Below are positions 53,462-64,000 of a stretch of 64,000 bases of DNA, in pieces. The DNA is from Kitagawia praeruptora (taxonomy: Eukaryota; Streptophyta; Magnoliopsida; Apiales; Apiaceae). The stretch is taken from assembly GCA_037693485.1 (NCBI GenBank), contig CM075346.1:19993501-20057500 (forward strand), read 5' to 3'. The translations under genes were made by a program, and so were the position numbers. Below the pieces are notes generated by a model, which did not search any database, had not been told where the DNA came from, and saw only the letters and a program-made list of their open reading frames with translations. How positions within the stretch are numbered: the first letter of the stretch is position 1; each line of letters opens with the position of its first letter.

Positions 53462-53828
53462 AGGGTCTTACTCAAATAGAAACCAAATTAAAATAGAAAC
53501 TAGAAACAAAACCCTAATCTAATATTTAAAGCTAATCTAATGACCAAACTAAGGGGACCCCAATACAAAAAGTTTATAATATTCTAGGCTCCATTCAGTA
53601 AAAAAATAAATAAAAATAAAATAAAATAACTGTTCACTGCTGACGTGGCAGTGACGTCAGCGTGAACAGTATTTTTTTTTATTTTTTTTTGCTGGATGGA
53701 ACCAATAATTTTAAATACTTTTTGTGAAGGTGCCCCTGGCGGGGCCATTAGAATAAATGAAATATAATTTATTTAGTGTTGGTTTCTAGTTTCTATTTTA
53801 AGGGAGGTTTCTATTTGATCACTAGCCT
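53462..53828. mobile_element. MITE A in a TA microsatellite
   Basis: Begins AGGGTCTTACTCAAATAGAA and ends TTCTATTTGATCACTAGCCT, partly inverted, with a second inner inverted block (TTAAAATAGAAACTAGAAAC). Flanked on both sides by ATATATATAT. No coding capacity. Confidence 0.75.
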
Positions 53829-53838
53829 ATATATATAT

Positions 53839-54363
53839 AGGGGGCTACTCCAATACAAACCTCCTTAAAATACAAACCTACAAACCAAGCAAAATTTAAT
53901 ATTTCAAGCTAATCTAATGACCAAACTAGGGGTACCCCAATACAAAAAACGTTTAAAATAATTGGCTCTATCCAACAAAAAAAAATAAAAAATCACTGTT
54001 CACGTGATGACGTGGCAGTGGATTTCACTGGTTAACGGTGCTTCGCACCTTCTTGTACGGCGCTTCGCGCCTTTATCATTCTAAAGTTGTAAGGAATGAC
54101 AATCAATGGTAAAGGCAATAGACGATTGACGGGTGTGTCGAGAGCCTTCGGCCCTCATGACTACCTAACTCATCCGTTTACTGTCTTAAATGCTTCGCAT
54201 TTCCACGGCAAGTTTTTTTTTTTTGTTGGATAGAGCCAATTATTTTAAGCAACTTTTGTGAAGGTACCCTTGGCGGGAACCTTAGATTAGATGAAATATA
54301 ATTAATTTAGTGTTGGTTTGTAGGTTCTCATTTTAAGAATGGTTTGTATTTGAGCACTTGCCT
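53839..54363. mobile_element. MITE B, related to MITE A, adjacent TA target
   Basis: Begins AGGGGGCTACTCCAATACAA and ends TTGTATTTGAGCACTTGCCT. It shares ordered blocks with MITE A (CTAATCTAATGACCAAACTA, TTTGTGAAGGT, GATGAAATATAATT) but differs throughout. It lies between TA runs at 53829-53838 and 54364-54373. A G/C-rich segment with mini-hairpins (54034-54205) is absent from MITE A. Confidence 0.75.
54037..54201. repeat. cluster of four TTC-loop mini-hairpins
   Basis: GGTGCTTCGCACC (54037), GGCGCTTCGCGCC (54059), GAGCCTTCGGCCCTC (54142, with a bulge) and AATGCTTCGCATT (54189). Each has a different five-base stem around the same TTC loop. Function unknown. Confidence 0.8.
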
Positions 54364-54379
54364 ATATATATATAAAGGA

Positions 54380-55577
54380 GGATACGCGGACGCTTTTGTG
54401 GCACTCTAAGATCGTCTCAATCTATTTTTTTTTAATTATTTATAATTTTAGGATTTTAAACATGCAGTAATAAATAAAAAAAATATCTTTTAACATATTA
54501 GAATTAATATAGGTGTTCGAATTCATAGAGTAGAAGAGTTTGAATTTATAGGGAAGACGTATAATTAGAAGTTCTATCAGAATCGGAAGTAGAATAGGTA
54601 TTTATAAAGCATATGATTAAAAGTTCTATTGGAAGTAGAATGGGAGTTCGAATCTATAGAGAATAAGAGTTCAAATTTATAGAAAAAACATATAATTAAA
54701 ATAAAAAGTTCTATTGGAAGGAAAATAGGTGTTCGAATTTATAGAGGATAAGAATTTGAATTTATAGAGAATACATATAAATAAAAGTTTTGTACGAACT
54801 AGGATAAGTGTTCGAATTTATAAAGGAAAATAATACGAGTTTATAGGTAAAATATGTAATTCAAAAATCTATTAAAAATAGAATATGTGTTCGAATTCAT
54901 ATAAAAGTTTTTTAAACATATTACATTACGTGTAATTTATGTTTTTAATTTCGTATGATCATTCACGGGTATTTCTTCCTTTTAACCGGCTGAACTATTT
55001 GGGGACTATTTGGTGCTACAGGAAGATTTACAAGAAGCAAGAAAGATGGAAGTATTTTGATGACCGCCCATTTCAATTAATTGTAAGGTTTGATCACGCT
55101 CACTAATCACCTTAAATTTCACTCTTTCTAATGCATTTTTGTGCTATTTAAATTAATGATATCTATTATTTATTTTAGCTTTTGTGATTTTACTATGATA
55201 TCTTAATTTTATACATCTTATAAGTTATGCACTTTAATATTTTTTTTAGAGATACGAGAATTCTTAATATTTTTTATTTTTGCTTTATGAGAGATTTTTC
55301 ATACGTCAATATGTTTATTATTTAGATTTTCTTTGATTTAATGTGTGATTAATGTTGATCGTAAAAACCATTTATTTTAGTATGACTCTTTTAATTTGTT
55401 ATATGCTTTACGGGATATATAGATCATATAATCATTTATAATTTATAATCATTACAATTTTCTAAATTTTTAAACTTTTAGAATTTTAAATACTAATAAA
55501 TAAAAAGATATATTTTAACATATTATAAGTATAATATGTGTTCGAATTTGTAGAGGAGAAATGTTCAAATTTATAGA
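54380..55577. repeat. degenerate AT-rich repeats
   Basis: Diverged copies of a phrase resembling GTTCGAATTTATAGAGGA and AAAAGTTCTATTGGAAGTAG recur at 54500-54900, and once more at 55540-55575 after an unrelated AT-rich stretch. No gene recognised. Confidence 0.5.
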
Positions 55578-57638
55578 TGTGATACCCCATAAACATATTG
55601 TTGTGGAATAAAAACTAGGTTGTTAGATTGCGGCTAGGGTTTGCTTGTATTTAATGCTAGGGTGCGTGAGCTTCGTGCTTTAATGGCTGCTCTTGTGCTC
55701 GTGGCTGAATCTGCCTTCACAAGATGCCTACGTACTTTGATGATTATCAAAGATCAAGCCAAAAAACGTAGTTCTAGGAGGGGTCTGACCCTTTATATAG
55801 GCTGAGAATCCTCAGAATTATAGTAGGGTTAGGTGACTTAGTGGGCAAGTCAGCCTGGAGGAAGGTTCTAGACTCCTTCCTTGTAGGATTCTGTTTCCTT
55901 GTATGACTATGTGCCTTGGAGGCTACTCTTTGGAGAGATAATATCCTTATTTGACTTGTACTTCCCACCAGTTAATTAACCCTTAATATTAATTATGAAA
56001 TTAATATTTAATTAGGGTTTTGGGCCATCTAGAGGGCCCCATGTTTGGACCATACTGGGTCTAATTAATGCCACATTAAATGTGTCTTTAGGGCTATAAG
56101 AACCCAAATTTTCTGTAGAATAAAAACGTTTTATTAAGTGTTGAGAAAAGAAGGAACAGTGATTCCGACTCCAAGGTAGTAACAGTTCTAATGAATGAGC
56201 GTTGAATGGATATAGATTCCAAGGTTTATATATTAGGAAGAATGCAACGGGTTGACAACATTAAAATAATCTATCTCCTAGAAAGACAAGATATGGAAAT
56301 TTCAAGTAGAGGAAATATTCTCATGTCATCCAAATCGATATCTGTTATTAGTCCAGTGGTTCCGTTAAAGGGTTAAGGAACGCCCGAAAGAGAACAAGGA
56401 CATTTTTATAAATATAAGGAATAAAAAGAGAATAAGCAATGAATAGTGTTTTTGGTGGAAATGAGAATATTATTAGACAACGCTATATAGAAGTTTTCAG
56501 AACGGATTTCTGAGTTCGTATTCATGATCCAGGGGCGAAATAAGTGTATGTAAACGACATCGGATTCAGAAAAATAGCACTTTTATTTTCTCCGAGATTT
56601 TTCCTAGACACTGAAGGATTTAAAGATTTATTAAAAGGATTTAAGGAAATTTATATTCGAGATTTATAAAGGAGGATTGAGAATGTTAGTATTATTATTA
56701 AGAAGGTTCCGGTAAAACCCTAACTAGAAATCCTTGAGATATTCCCTCGAACGATTAATGAATTAAGCAATAACCGGAAAAAGAAACAAGCAGAGGATCA
56801 AGATACATGCATGTGCAAGTGGATAAAGGCAAGTAACCAAGTTAGTTACAAGCTAGCTAGCATACTTAGAAACTAACCAAGTAACATAGCTTACAACACA
56901 CACCATTCCACAAAATATCAACACATGCCCTTGATTTCATCATCCATGACCTATTAACTTTATTAAAGCTACTTTATCACTTAGATATTATCTAAACATA
57001 CTAGTAAATAATTCATTTGGATGAGAACCAAGCAAAACAACCAAGCAAACTCCATTCTCTCCATTTCTTCAAAACCTGTCCAATAGAAACACTACTCAAA
57101 GCAAACTTCATATCTCCCAATCTAGAGCTTCTAAAATCACCAAATTTTAACCATAGCTTCTCCACTCCATGGTCAACATTCGTTCAAAATTTCATGGCAA
57201 TCTAATGAGTGTAGCCTAGTCAAATACCTTCCCCAAGTTGAAGAAACCAAACTTCTTGTTCTTGACAGTTTCTGTCCTGCGGAAAAAGAGGGCTCAAAAC
57301 CATAGCTAGGAAGCTTTGTTTTTAGTGATCTATATCTCAAATAAAAGCTTATGTAGAGGCCAAGATGTGGTAAAAAGTTGAGAGCCAAACTCTTATTGTT
57401 CGATTTGTTATGATTTTTACAAAAGTGATGATGAATAGTAACACTTAGAAACCAACTTTGTTTTCTTGCTTGATTTGGATGATCCAAGCTATCTTAAAGC
57501 TATACAAGGACTATATCAAGCTTATTAAGGCTAGACAACTCTCTAAGGAAGGTATAATCCTGAAGAACCCTAGATCTTATTTTAAGATTATGTATGTTTT
57601 TGATGGATTTTAGAATAGTTATGATATTAGTGTTATCA
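55578..57638. other. unassigned, LTR-like or non-autonomous element DNA
   Basis: Starts with TGTGATACCCCATAAAC and has a reversed TATA-like CTATATAAAGGGTC near 55790, suggesting a minus-strand LTR promoter, but I cannot establish the other end or a TSD. 56340-56760 has the look of an old gypsy LTR. No intact ORF with recognisable domains. Confidence 0.35.
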
Positions 57639-58377
57639 TGTTAACTCAAATAACTTATAGAAGGGGGGTTGAATACAAGTTATATAATCGTGTCTGATTT
57701 TTACTTGATTAGATAAACAAGAACAAACGAATAAATCAAACTTTGTTTGTATTAAATAAATCAAATACAAACTCTACCAAAGGTGTACAAATACCTTTAG
57801 CAGCTGCTGACAAAATAAATCTCTCTCTGTTTGTTTCGAACTTTCGAATACAAACCTTATACAGAGCTACGCATACAAACTCAATCTCTTAACTCACAAT
57901 TGCTTCACACTTTTTACAATGATATAGAGAGAGTATTTATAATGCTTCCTATCAACTAATAAAAGAAAGATAATCTATACATGACAATGTTCTGCCGTCC
58001 AGTTGATAGTTTCCATCAATAGAAAATTCTTTCCTTCATGATATCTTCTTGCTAGTTCCTCAAACAAAGATCCTGTTTTATAGCACTTGCCAGTTTCTGA
58101 AGCATCCATATGACATCATCAGTAACACGACTGATATCAGGATTTCATCTTGCATCAGGATCTGACCATCCCATCAGTACTTGACTTGCTCTATCAGGAT
58201 TCGATCTCAGTTCCTGACATGTAGTCCTCGATGCACTGTTCCTGACTTAAATTCTACAGATCACTGTCTAATACATATATCCTATACAAAGTGCTAAATC
58301 CTTTATAAATCAGGATATACAAGAAGTATAAGTGAAATTCTATTCTTAACATCTCAACTCATGAATTATTCCTAACA
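57639..58377 (-). repeat. copia-4 3' LTR
   Basis: Begins TGTTAACTCAAATAAC and ends ATTATTCCTAACA, followed by the reversed purine tract ATCTCCCCTA. TATAAATA on the minus strand at 57934-57941 supports minus orientation. An ATCAGGAT-rich block lies at 58140-58220. It contains GGGGGGTTGAATACAA, shared with the solo LTR at 19424. Confidence 0.85.
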
Positions 58378-59898
58378 ATCTCCCCTATTTATTCTTTAAG
58401 ATCTGAAGCATAAATCTGAGTTGTTGATGTCAAAACATATAACAATACAATCAGAATAGAATTTATGAATTTAAAATCATGAAGTTAAGTACCTCCTTTT
58501 TCAGAAAAATATCTAGTACTTAGTAGAAAGAATTCAACTATTTGATGCTTCTTTTCCTTTACCACTTCCCTGATAAGATTCACCTCTGTCATCCTTAGTT
58601 ATTCCTTTATCTCTCCCAGTCTGTTTATCTCCCCCAGTATGTTGCCTTTGAATTGTCTTTATCTCCCCCTTTTTGACATCAGCAACATTAATTCCAAGAA
58701 ATTCAGTAACAGAACAAATGAGATTCATCAGAACTGCTTGATTTTTCATAATAGTGACTTGGTTATCTTCAAGTGTTTGAAGTCTTGATTGAATTTCAAC
58801 ATGAGATTTCTGAATGTCTTGTAAAACTTCAAAATTGACTTCAATATTGGAAGTATTTGGAATATCTTCAGATTCAAGCCGTGTAGAAGAAGTTGCTTGT
58901 GTAGAATGATATTCAAGTAATAATACTCGATTAGAGTTACAAACATCTTCATCTTTCTGATCTGAAGCTGAAATATGATCATTCTGTCCTTCACCAGTAT
59001 TCTGTGTACTAACATCTACAAATCCTGACTCCTCCTTAGATTGATCAGATACTGTTGATGTCTCAATTCTGGCTGATATTGGAAGTACATACAAAGGAAT
59101 ACTAGGATCATTAGGAATTTCTTCTGGTACAAGTGGTGTAGAAATTTTTCTTAGCCTTTCACCTCTTCTGTTGATAATTCCTACAAGCCTTTCTTTTTGC
59201 TTCTGAGCTTTAACTTCTGGCTTTGCATTGTGTTTTGCTAAGTCATTCTTCTCATACATCTTTATAAAAGAATAAGTACCAGCATCCATACCAAGATTGT
59301 CAGACCAAGATTCAGGAAAAACCTGATCCCAGAAATCAAATGATGGTGGTTTCCTAATTTTCTCTCCCTCACTATGGAGTTGATCATCCATACCCTCATT
59401 CTCACTTTGACTATCTAAAGTCAACACTCTTTCTACCTCTCCTTTTGCCTGGTCAGGAGCCAGCCTATCAGATTATGGATCAATATCCATCTTTTCAAGT
59501 GTATCACTCAATTTTGGATAAGTGATCTCATGACCTACAGAAAAATAGGGTTTAGAAGAAGTTTTTATACCTAAACTCACATGGAGAGAGGGTTCCTCAT
59601 TTGGCAAGGGGCTTGAGGTTTTCTCCAAGGAGTGAGCTACTATAGTCTCTGAATCCTTACAAGCATCTTCTTTCCTTCCAGAGACTACAGGCTCCAGTAT
59701 ACCACTTTCAGGTTCTCTACTAGACTCTGATGTTTTCAGTAATACTTCATTAGACACCATAGTTAGTATGTTACCATCTTTAAGTGTTGTTTGCTGAGAC
59801 TCACCCTCAAGGTGGATAGACTCTGACTGAACAATGTTTGTTTGATCTTCAGGAAAATTAGTCAAAGTTATTCCTCCCATATCATAGGGTTTCTGATG
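57639..59898 (-). mobile_element. copia-4: 3' end of a SIRE-like copia, cut by a gypsy element
   Basis: 3' LTR, purine tract (58378-58388, reversed) and the last part of an extra ORF resembling in layout copia-3 ORF4. The rest of the element lies beyond the gypsy insertion, outside the window. Confidence 0.75.
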
Positions 59899-59904
59899 TG
59901 TCAA
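58534..59904 (-). pseudogene. copia-4 extra ORF (C-terminal part)
   Basis: One minus-strand frame, interrupted only by a TAA at 59473-59475 (MDIDP-stop-SDRLAPDQAK). The upstream piece is acidic and serine-rich. The downstream piece has PSFDFWDQVFPESW, then a coiled coil (EVLQDIQKSHVEIQSRLQTL), then a short hydrophobic stretch (NLICSVTEFLGI) and a charged tail. The order coiled coil, hydrophobic helix, K/E-rich tail parallels the early part of copia-3 ORF4. The start lies outside the element remnant because the gypsy LTR truncates it at 59899. Confidence 0.65.
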
Positions 59905-61414
59905 ATTATACCTAACCGCAAGCGCACGGTGTCTATTTCTAGTACAGATGGCAAGCGGGTCGAATCCACAAGGAGACAGGTTCTACTAATTCCTTTTCAG
60001 TTATCGCTAATTGTTTCAGGGACAAACGATTATTGGAGAATATTAATTAACTAATTAAACAAGATTAACACTAATTAAACAAATGATAAACAAATTATTT
60101 AAAACCTAGGGCAATTAGGTCCACCATGCTTACACAATTGGCTCTTAAGCTAAAGCAATCAATGTGATCCTATAACTAGAGTATGTTAATCTCTTCCAAG
60201 CATTAACGCTCTCGAAACATTCAACACAATTAACCACTTTTAGTAATTCAATCAATCAGGTAATTAGAGTCAAGTTAATCTCTTCCAAGCATTAACGCTC
60301 TCAGAAATCCAATGATGCTTCCGCACTCAAATTCAATTCTGCTAATCGTATGTAAGCCTTTAGTAGGTAAATCTCTCGATTCATACCCCTATATGCATAT
60401 AATTAATCCATGATATCGGCCGATTACACAAATTAACGATTAAAACATATCAATCAGAATTAACCATAACCAATCAAATCACTATGAAAATCATGTCAAT
60501 ATTAGTGCAAACATGGCTTCCCTTTAAGCCCTAGAAATAACTACTCGCTAATAATTAAACAAGTAAAACAACTAGTAAAACAAGAAAACATAATTAAACT
60601 AATAAGAACAAAGAAAAGATTAAGAGAACAAAACCTTCAAACTTCAATGTTGTCACCCAAAAGAAGAGTCATGGTGTTTCTCTACATCTCCAACTAATAA
60701 TACTAATCTACTCTAAACTATATTATCTGATCTAATATTACCTCCCTAATAATGTGTCCCAAGATGTGTTTATATAGGCACTCCAAGTCTTGCCCAACAA
60801 GGAAACATCCTAGAATACAAGTAGAATTCGATTTAGGTGTCAGAAACTGCCTGAAATACAATTTCAGATCGAATAAGGGCAAAACTATCAATTCCAGCGC
60901 ATTCTGGCGCAGTCTGCGCGGTTCCTGGAGCAGTCTGCGCGGTTGCGTACTGTTTTCCAACAATTCTAGCACAGTCTGCGCGGTTTCTGGCACAGTCTGC
61001 GCGGTTAACTTCTGCCGGATTGCTTTTGAATTCAAGAAAATTCCCCAGGCTTCGCGTGGACAGTAAGATCGCTGAAAATGGACTTCTAGAACTCCAGATA
61101 TGGCCAAAACAGTGTAGACTGCGCAACCATCCGATTTTTACACAATTTGCTCATTTCTCCTCCGTTTTATCTTCCGAATCTTTTGCCACTTCCCATTCTT
61201 CATTCCATATCATAAATCAACTCCAAAACGACGGAAACTACACCCTTAATCTCAATTCTTCAACTAAAAATCGTTAAACTCCTTCCAACTTGGTAATTCT
61301 TTATTTCCTGCGACAAACTCATCAAAAACTAATTAAATCCACACGATTATTCACAAAAGCACCGTAAATGCGGGAATAAAATCCTATAAAGTATATAAAA
61401 AATACACTCTATCA
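59899..61414 (-). repeat. gypsy 3' LTR
   Basis: TGTCAAATTATACC ... ACTCTATCA, 1,516 bp. A minus-strand TATA box (CCTATATAAACAC) lies at about 60768-60780. The direct phrase GCGCAGTCTGCGCGGTT recurs several times at 60905-61010. Confidence 0.7.
60769..60777 (-). promoter_or_regulatory. TATA box, gypsy LTR
   Basis: TATATAAAC on the minus strand, within the 3' LTR. Confidence 0.5.
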
Positions 61415-61430
61415 AATATCCCCACACTTA
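61415..61430 (-). promoter_or_regulatory. gypsy polypurine tract
   Basis: The minus strand reads TAAGTGTGGGGATATT next to the LTR. Confidence 0.7.
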
Positions 61431-63217
61431 GCACTTTGCGCGTCCTTGTGCAAACTAAAATAATAATTACACTAACTAATTAGTACCACTTCCGTAGGTG
61501 GTCACGGTTGCATTTGACATATGCAACAAGTCCTTTAAACCCCTAGGTAGCCCTAGTGGACGAGTAGGGTCTCGTGTGGGTTTATAGTGAATATACCCAC
61601 AAAATTCATCCAACCATGCAAAAGATTAATGCCAACACAACACCACACACACCCGTCCTCTCATGCCACTTTAACTTAAGAATCAAAATGAACATGCAAT
61701 GCCTTGGTGTCTAAAGTGCAAGTATCCACATAGTCTACTCAAAGAAGATGCATAAGATCATAGAAATTCATGTCAAATGTAAGAATAGGTTGGTAAACAA
61801 GCTAAGCACACAAGAGCACATCTTTGAGACACAACTTGGGATATCCTATGCAAAAGCAACAACTCACCGTTCACTCACAAAAATATTCACTCAAAACAAT
61901 TGGTAAGTGTTTGACTCAACTCCAACAATATCATAAACATGCTTCGTCCTTGTTATCAATCTAACCTTTAACGCAACATACATCATCAATGACAATCAAA
62001 AGGTCTTTGTTAAGGTTGTAACGGGGCTAGGGACAAGGTATGTCAAGAAAGCCAAAGAAGGTTAAATCAAAATCTAGTACCTGACATTGAAATTCAAACA
62101 ACTCCCATACTTATTAAAACCACTAAATACCTCCCCACACTTGAGCTTTTATTTATAAACAACTTGACTAGTCGAATTAAAAAAGGATCACAAAGAATAA
62201 GTATGCTCTCATATTTTTTTGTTTTTTTAATTTTAATTTTTTTTTAATTTTTTTCAAGAGAGCTTAGTAATAGCAAGAACAATGATCCCTTAAATATGAT
62301 TTCAAACTTCGACTAACAAGCTATGAACCAAACCCCAAATATTCCCCCAAAGTTATGATCATCAATAAAACCCCCCTTTTATGCACACCTTATCACTCCC
62401 TTACGAACAATACTAGCCTTTGACAATTGGGTTCAAATTTAATGTAAGGCTAATACAATAAAAAGGATAATGGCAAGTAATGTGGTGTGTCACCGAAAGA
62501 ATAAGATTAGGCTCAAAGGGTTAACTAATGGATCATGTATAAATGGTTTGGATATATAGGAAATATAAGGTTATACCTAATTGCCTTTATCATGTTATCA
62601 TCAATTAATGTCATGCATCTTAAGAAAGACTTCAAGCAAGTGCTAGCAATGCAAACAACATGTGGACACTCAAGCAAACGAAATCATGCAAGAGATATGC
62701 ATATAGGCTCAAAACTCACTTGGTATGACAAAACATAATCAATCCCAAGTAACAGTCTCTCTAACGCACCTACTTGTACTCAAAGCATATAGACCAAATT
62801 ACCTTGCACGTATTCATGTCATTCTAATCACTTAGCACATTCAATAAGTCTACTAGTTTCTACTCGCTAGTGAAAGTGTGTGCACAAGAACATCACATAT
62901 CACTTCTCAATCAAAAGCATCCATAAACACAAGATTCCTAAGCATGCATGGGTGCATTTACACAAGTAATCTTCACATGGCTAGAATTATTTTTGGTATT
63001 TTTCAATTTTTTTAATTTTTTTTTCTTTAATTTTTTATATACACTACGTTGAGAACACCGAGAACACCTCCCCACACTTAAGCGAGTCAATGTCCTCAAT
63101 GACTCATTAACTAAACAAAGAAATCTACAATATATAAAACAGAAGGAAAGAAGAACTCCCCTTTGCAGAACCATGATCCATGGGTTGCCTCCCAAGAAGC
63201 GCTTTTGTTTAACGTCG
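61431..63217. other. gypsy long 3' non-coding region
   Basis: No ORF. Two more copies of the purine-tract core (CTCCCCACACTT) lie at about 62131 and 63067, each close to an oligo-T run (62210-62260, 63000-63035). Confidence 0.6.
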
Positions 63218-63913
63218 TTAGCCTGACCTCCTAAAAAAATACTCCGATGGAAACGGAATATCCAATTTCTCGATCATAAACTCGTCACCACAAAAAGTAT
63301 CAAGAGTGTTAGTGGTTATCTTTATCCTGCAGAAAGTCTCCAAACAAGCATCAGTAAAATAAAATATGTCATTAATAAGCAATAGAGAGAGTGCTTGTGC
63401 AGTTTTGGAAAACTTTGTGATAAAACAGCGATAAAATTCGACACCACGAAAATATTGAACTCCCTTGACATAAGGTGGAGGTTCTGGTGGTGGCTTTTCT
63501 TCACTCCTCACTTTCACTGGAGCCATTCGGACATCTTGGCTTATCACATCATTGGCTAATAAGACACTTCCATCTTATCCCTCTTCTCGAGCTTGAAACG
63601 TAGGAGCCACTCTGTATGGATCCTCAACCAGAATTTGAGAAATATCATCTTGGACAACTATCATCATGTCAACCTTGTAATAGGTAGTCTTAAGCAAAGA
63701 AGCCTTGTAAGTAGAGGCCAGACCGAAAGTAAATTTACCAATACATGGTAGCTTAGTTACAGGTTGTGGAAGAGAAACAACAACTATCTCTGTATTGCTT
63801 TCCTTTGTAGCCTCATCATCAGTCACATTGTTCTCAGTAGCAGCAACATCATTGATCTCATCATCGGTGGCATGCTCCTTCTCTTTATCAATGGCCTCAT
63901 CATCAACATACAT
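63218..63913 (-). pseudogene. gypsy pol-like remnant and acidic ORF
   Basis: One minus-strand frame with a single stop near 63573. The upstream part is acidic (TDDEINDVAATENN) followed by FGLASTYKASLLKTTYYKVD. The downstream part has a proline run, then FRGVEFYRCFITKFSKTAQA and LLINDIFYFTDACLETFCRI. These match the end of the Ty3/gypsy reverse transcriptase (FYRRFI-DFSKIA-P, D--CL-AF--LK pattern) with substitutions. It is a decayed or recombined pol fragment. The YIDD box is not visible in the window. Confidence 0.55.
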
Positions 63914-64000
63914 GGAAAAACTATCATATTCCTGATCGCTTGTGAGATTGATAGCAGTCAGGTCCTCTTCGGATCGGATAGATGATGATAGTAAATAGTC

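Larger units (their letters stand above)
59899..64000 (-). mobile_element. minus-strand Ty3/gypsy element (partial)
   Basis: Left boundary TGTCAAATTATACC inserted in the copia-4 ORF; the candidate TSD TGATG (59894-59898) cannot be checked because the right end is outside the window. 3' LTR, purine tract, a long non-coding 3' region and reverse-transcriptase-like remnants follow. Phrases such as TCCCCACACTT and GGTTGCCTCCCAAGAAGCGC are typical of plant Athila/Tat-type elements. Confidence 0.75.

Noticed and set aside
55578..57081. A solo LTR with TSD ATAGA
   Set aside because: A five-base match can be found by chance in this length, and the inner sequence does not show paired LTR ends convincingly.

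Overview
The window is plant nuclear DNA: AT-rich, intron-bearing, with Ty1/copia, Ty3/gypsy, CACTA, Mutator-like and hAT-type elements in the arrangement usual for a flowering plant. Several long-terminal-repeat (LTR) families look like those of asterids, but I cannot fix the species. I see no intact host gene, tRNA, rRNA or CRISPR array. Almost every base belongs to a transposable element, and most insertions can be bounded exactly because their target-site duplications (TSDs) are readable.

Layout. 1-2270: weak exon-like fragments, then short palindromic repeats. 2270-5660 plus 18330-19020: relic of an old CACTA element (broken TNP2-type transposase and a broken PB1-like/second gene). It is split by a 633-bp solo LTR (3460-4092, TSD GTTAC) and by a 3.4-kb solo LTR (5677-18292, TSD AAAAT). 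That large LTR is itself split by a young, intact copia element, here copia-1 (8019-17189, TSD CTCTG). 19042-52718 (TSD AAAAC) is an old minus-strand copia, copia-2, holding two big insertions. The first is a 12.3-kb CACTA element (20738-32995, TSD TAG) that captured pieces of at least four host genes (beta-tubulin, a TON2/FASS-like EF-hand exon, an NAP1-related histone chaperone, a PDR-type ABCG transporter) and contains a 176-bp tandem array. Inside it sits an hAT-like element (22489-27004, TSD TATATGTT), and inside that a Mutator-like element (22779-26626, TSD GATTATCAA). The second is a 14-kb SIRE-type copia, copia-3 (35125-49174, TSD CTCTA), with LTRs that look identical. 52724-57638: a PIF/Harbinger-like MITE, two MITEs embedded in TA microsatellites, and unassigned AT-rich DNA. 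57639-59898: 3' end of another minus-strand copia (copia-4), cut by a minus-strand Ty3/gypsy element whose 3' LTR starts at 59899 and which runs off the window.

How the parts work. Copia-1 encodes one complete Gag-Pol polyprotein between LTRs with a single mismatch, so it is the best candidate for a recently active element. Copia-3 has gag, pol and a large extra ORF all in one frame, separated by in-frame UAA codons and a spacer. Its most striking property is saturation with the hexamer CTGTCA/TGACAG in the LTR promoter region, in the pol-ORF3 spacer, and inside three ORFs where it encodes KDAVK/KDTVK-like peptides. I regard this as the most promising undescribed signal in the window: a dense cis-motif system, possibly read by a host TALE-homeodomain or WRKY factor, or by an element-encoded protein.
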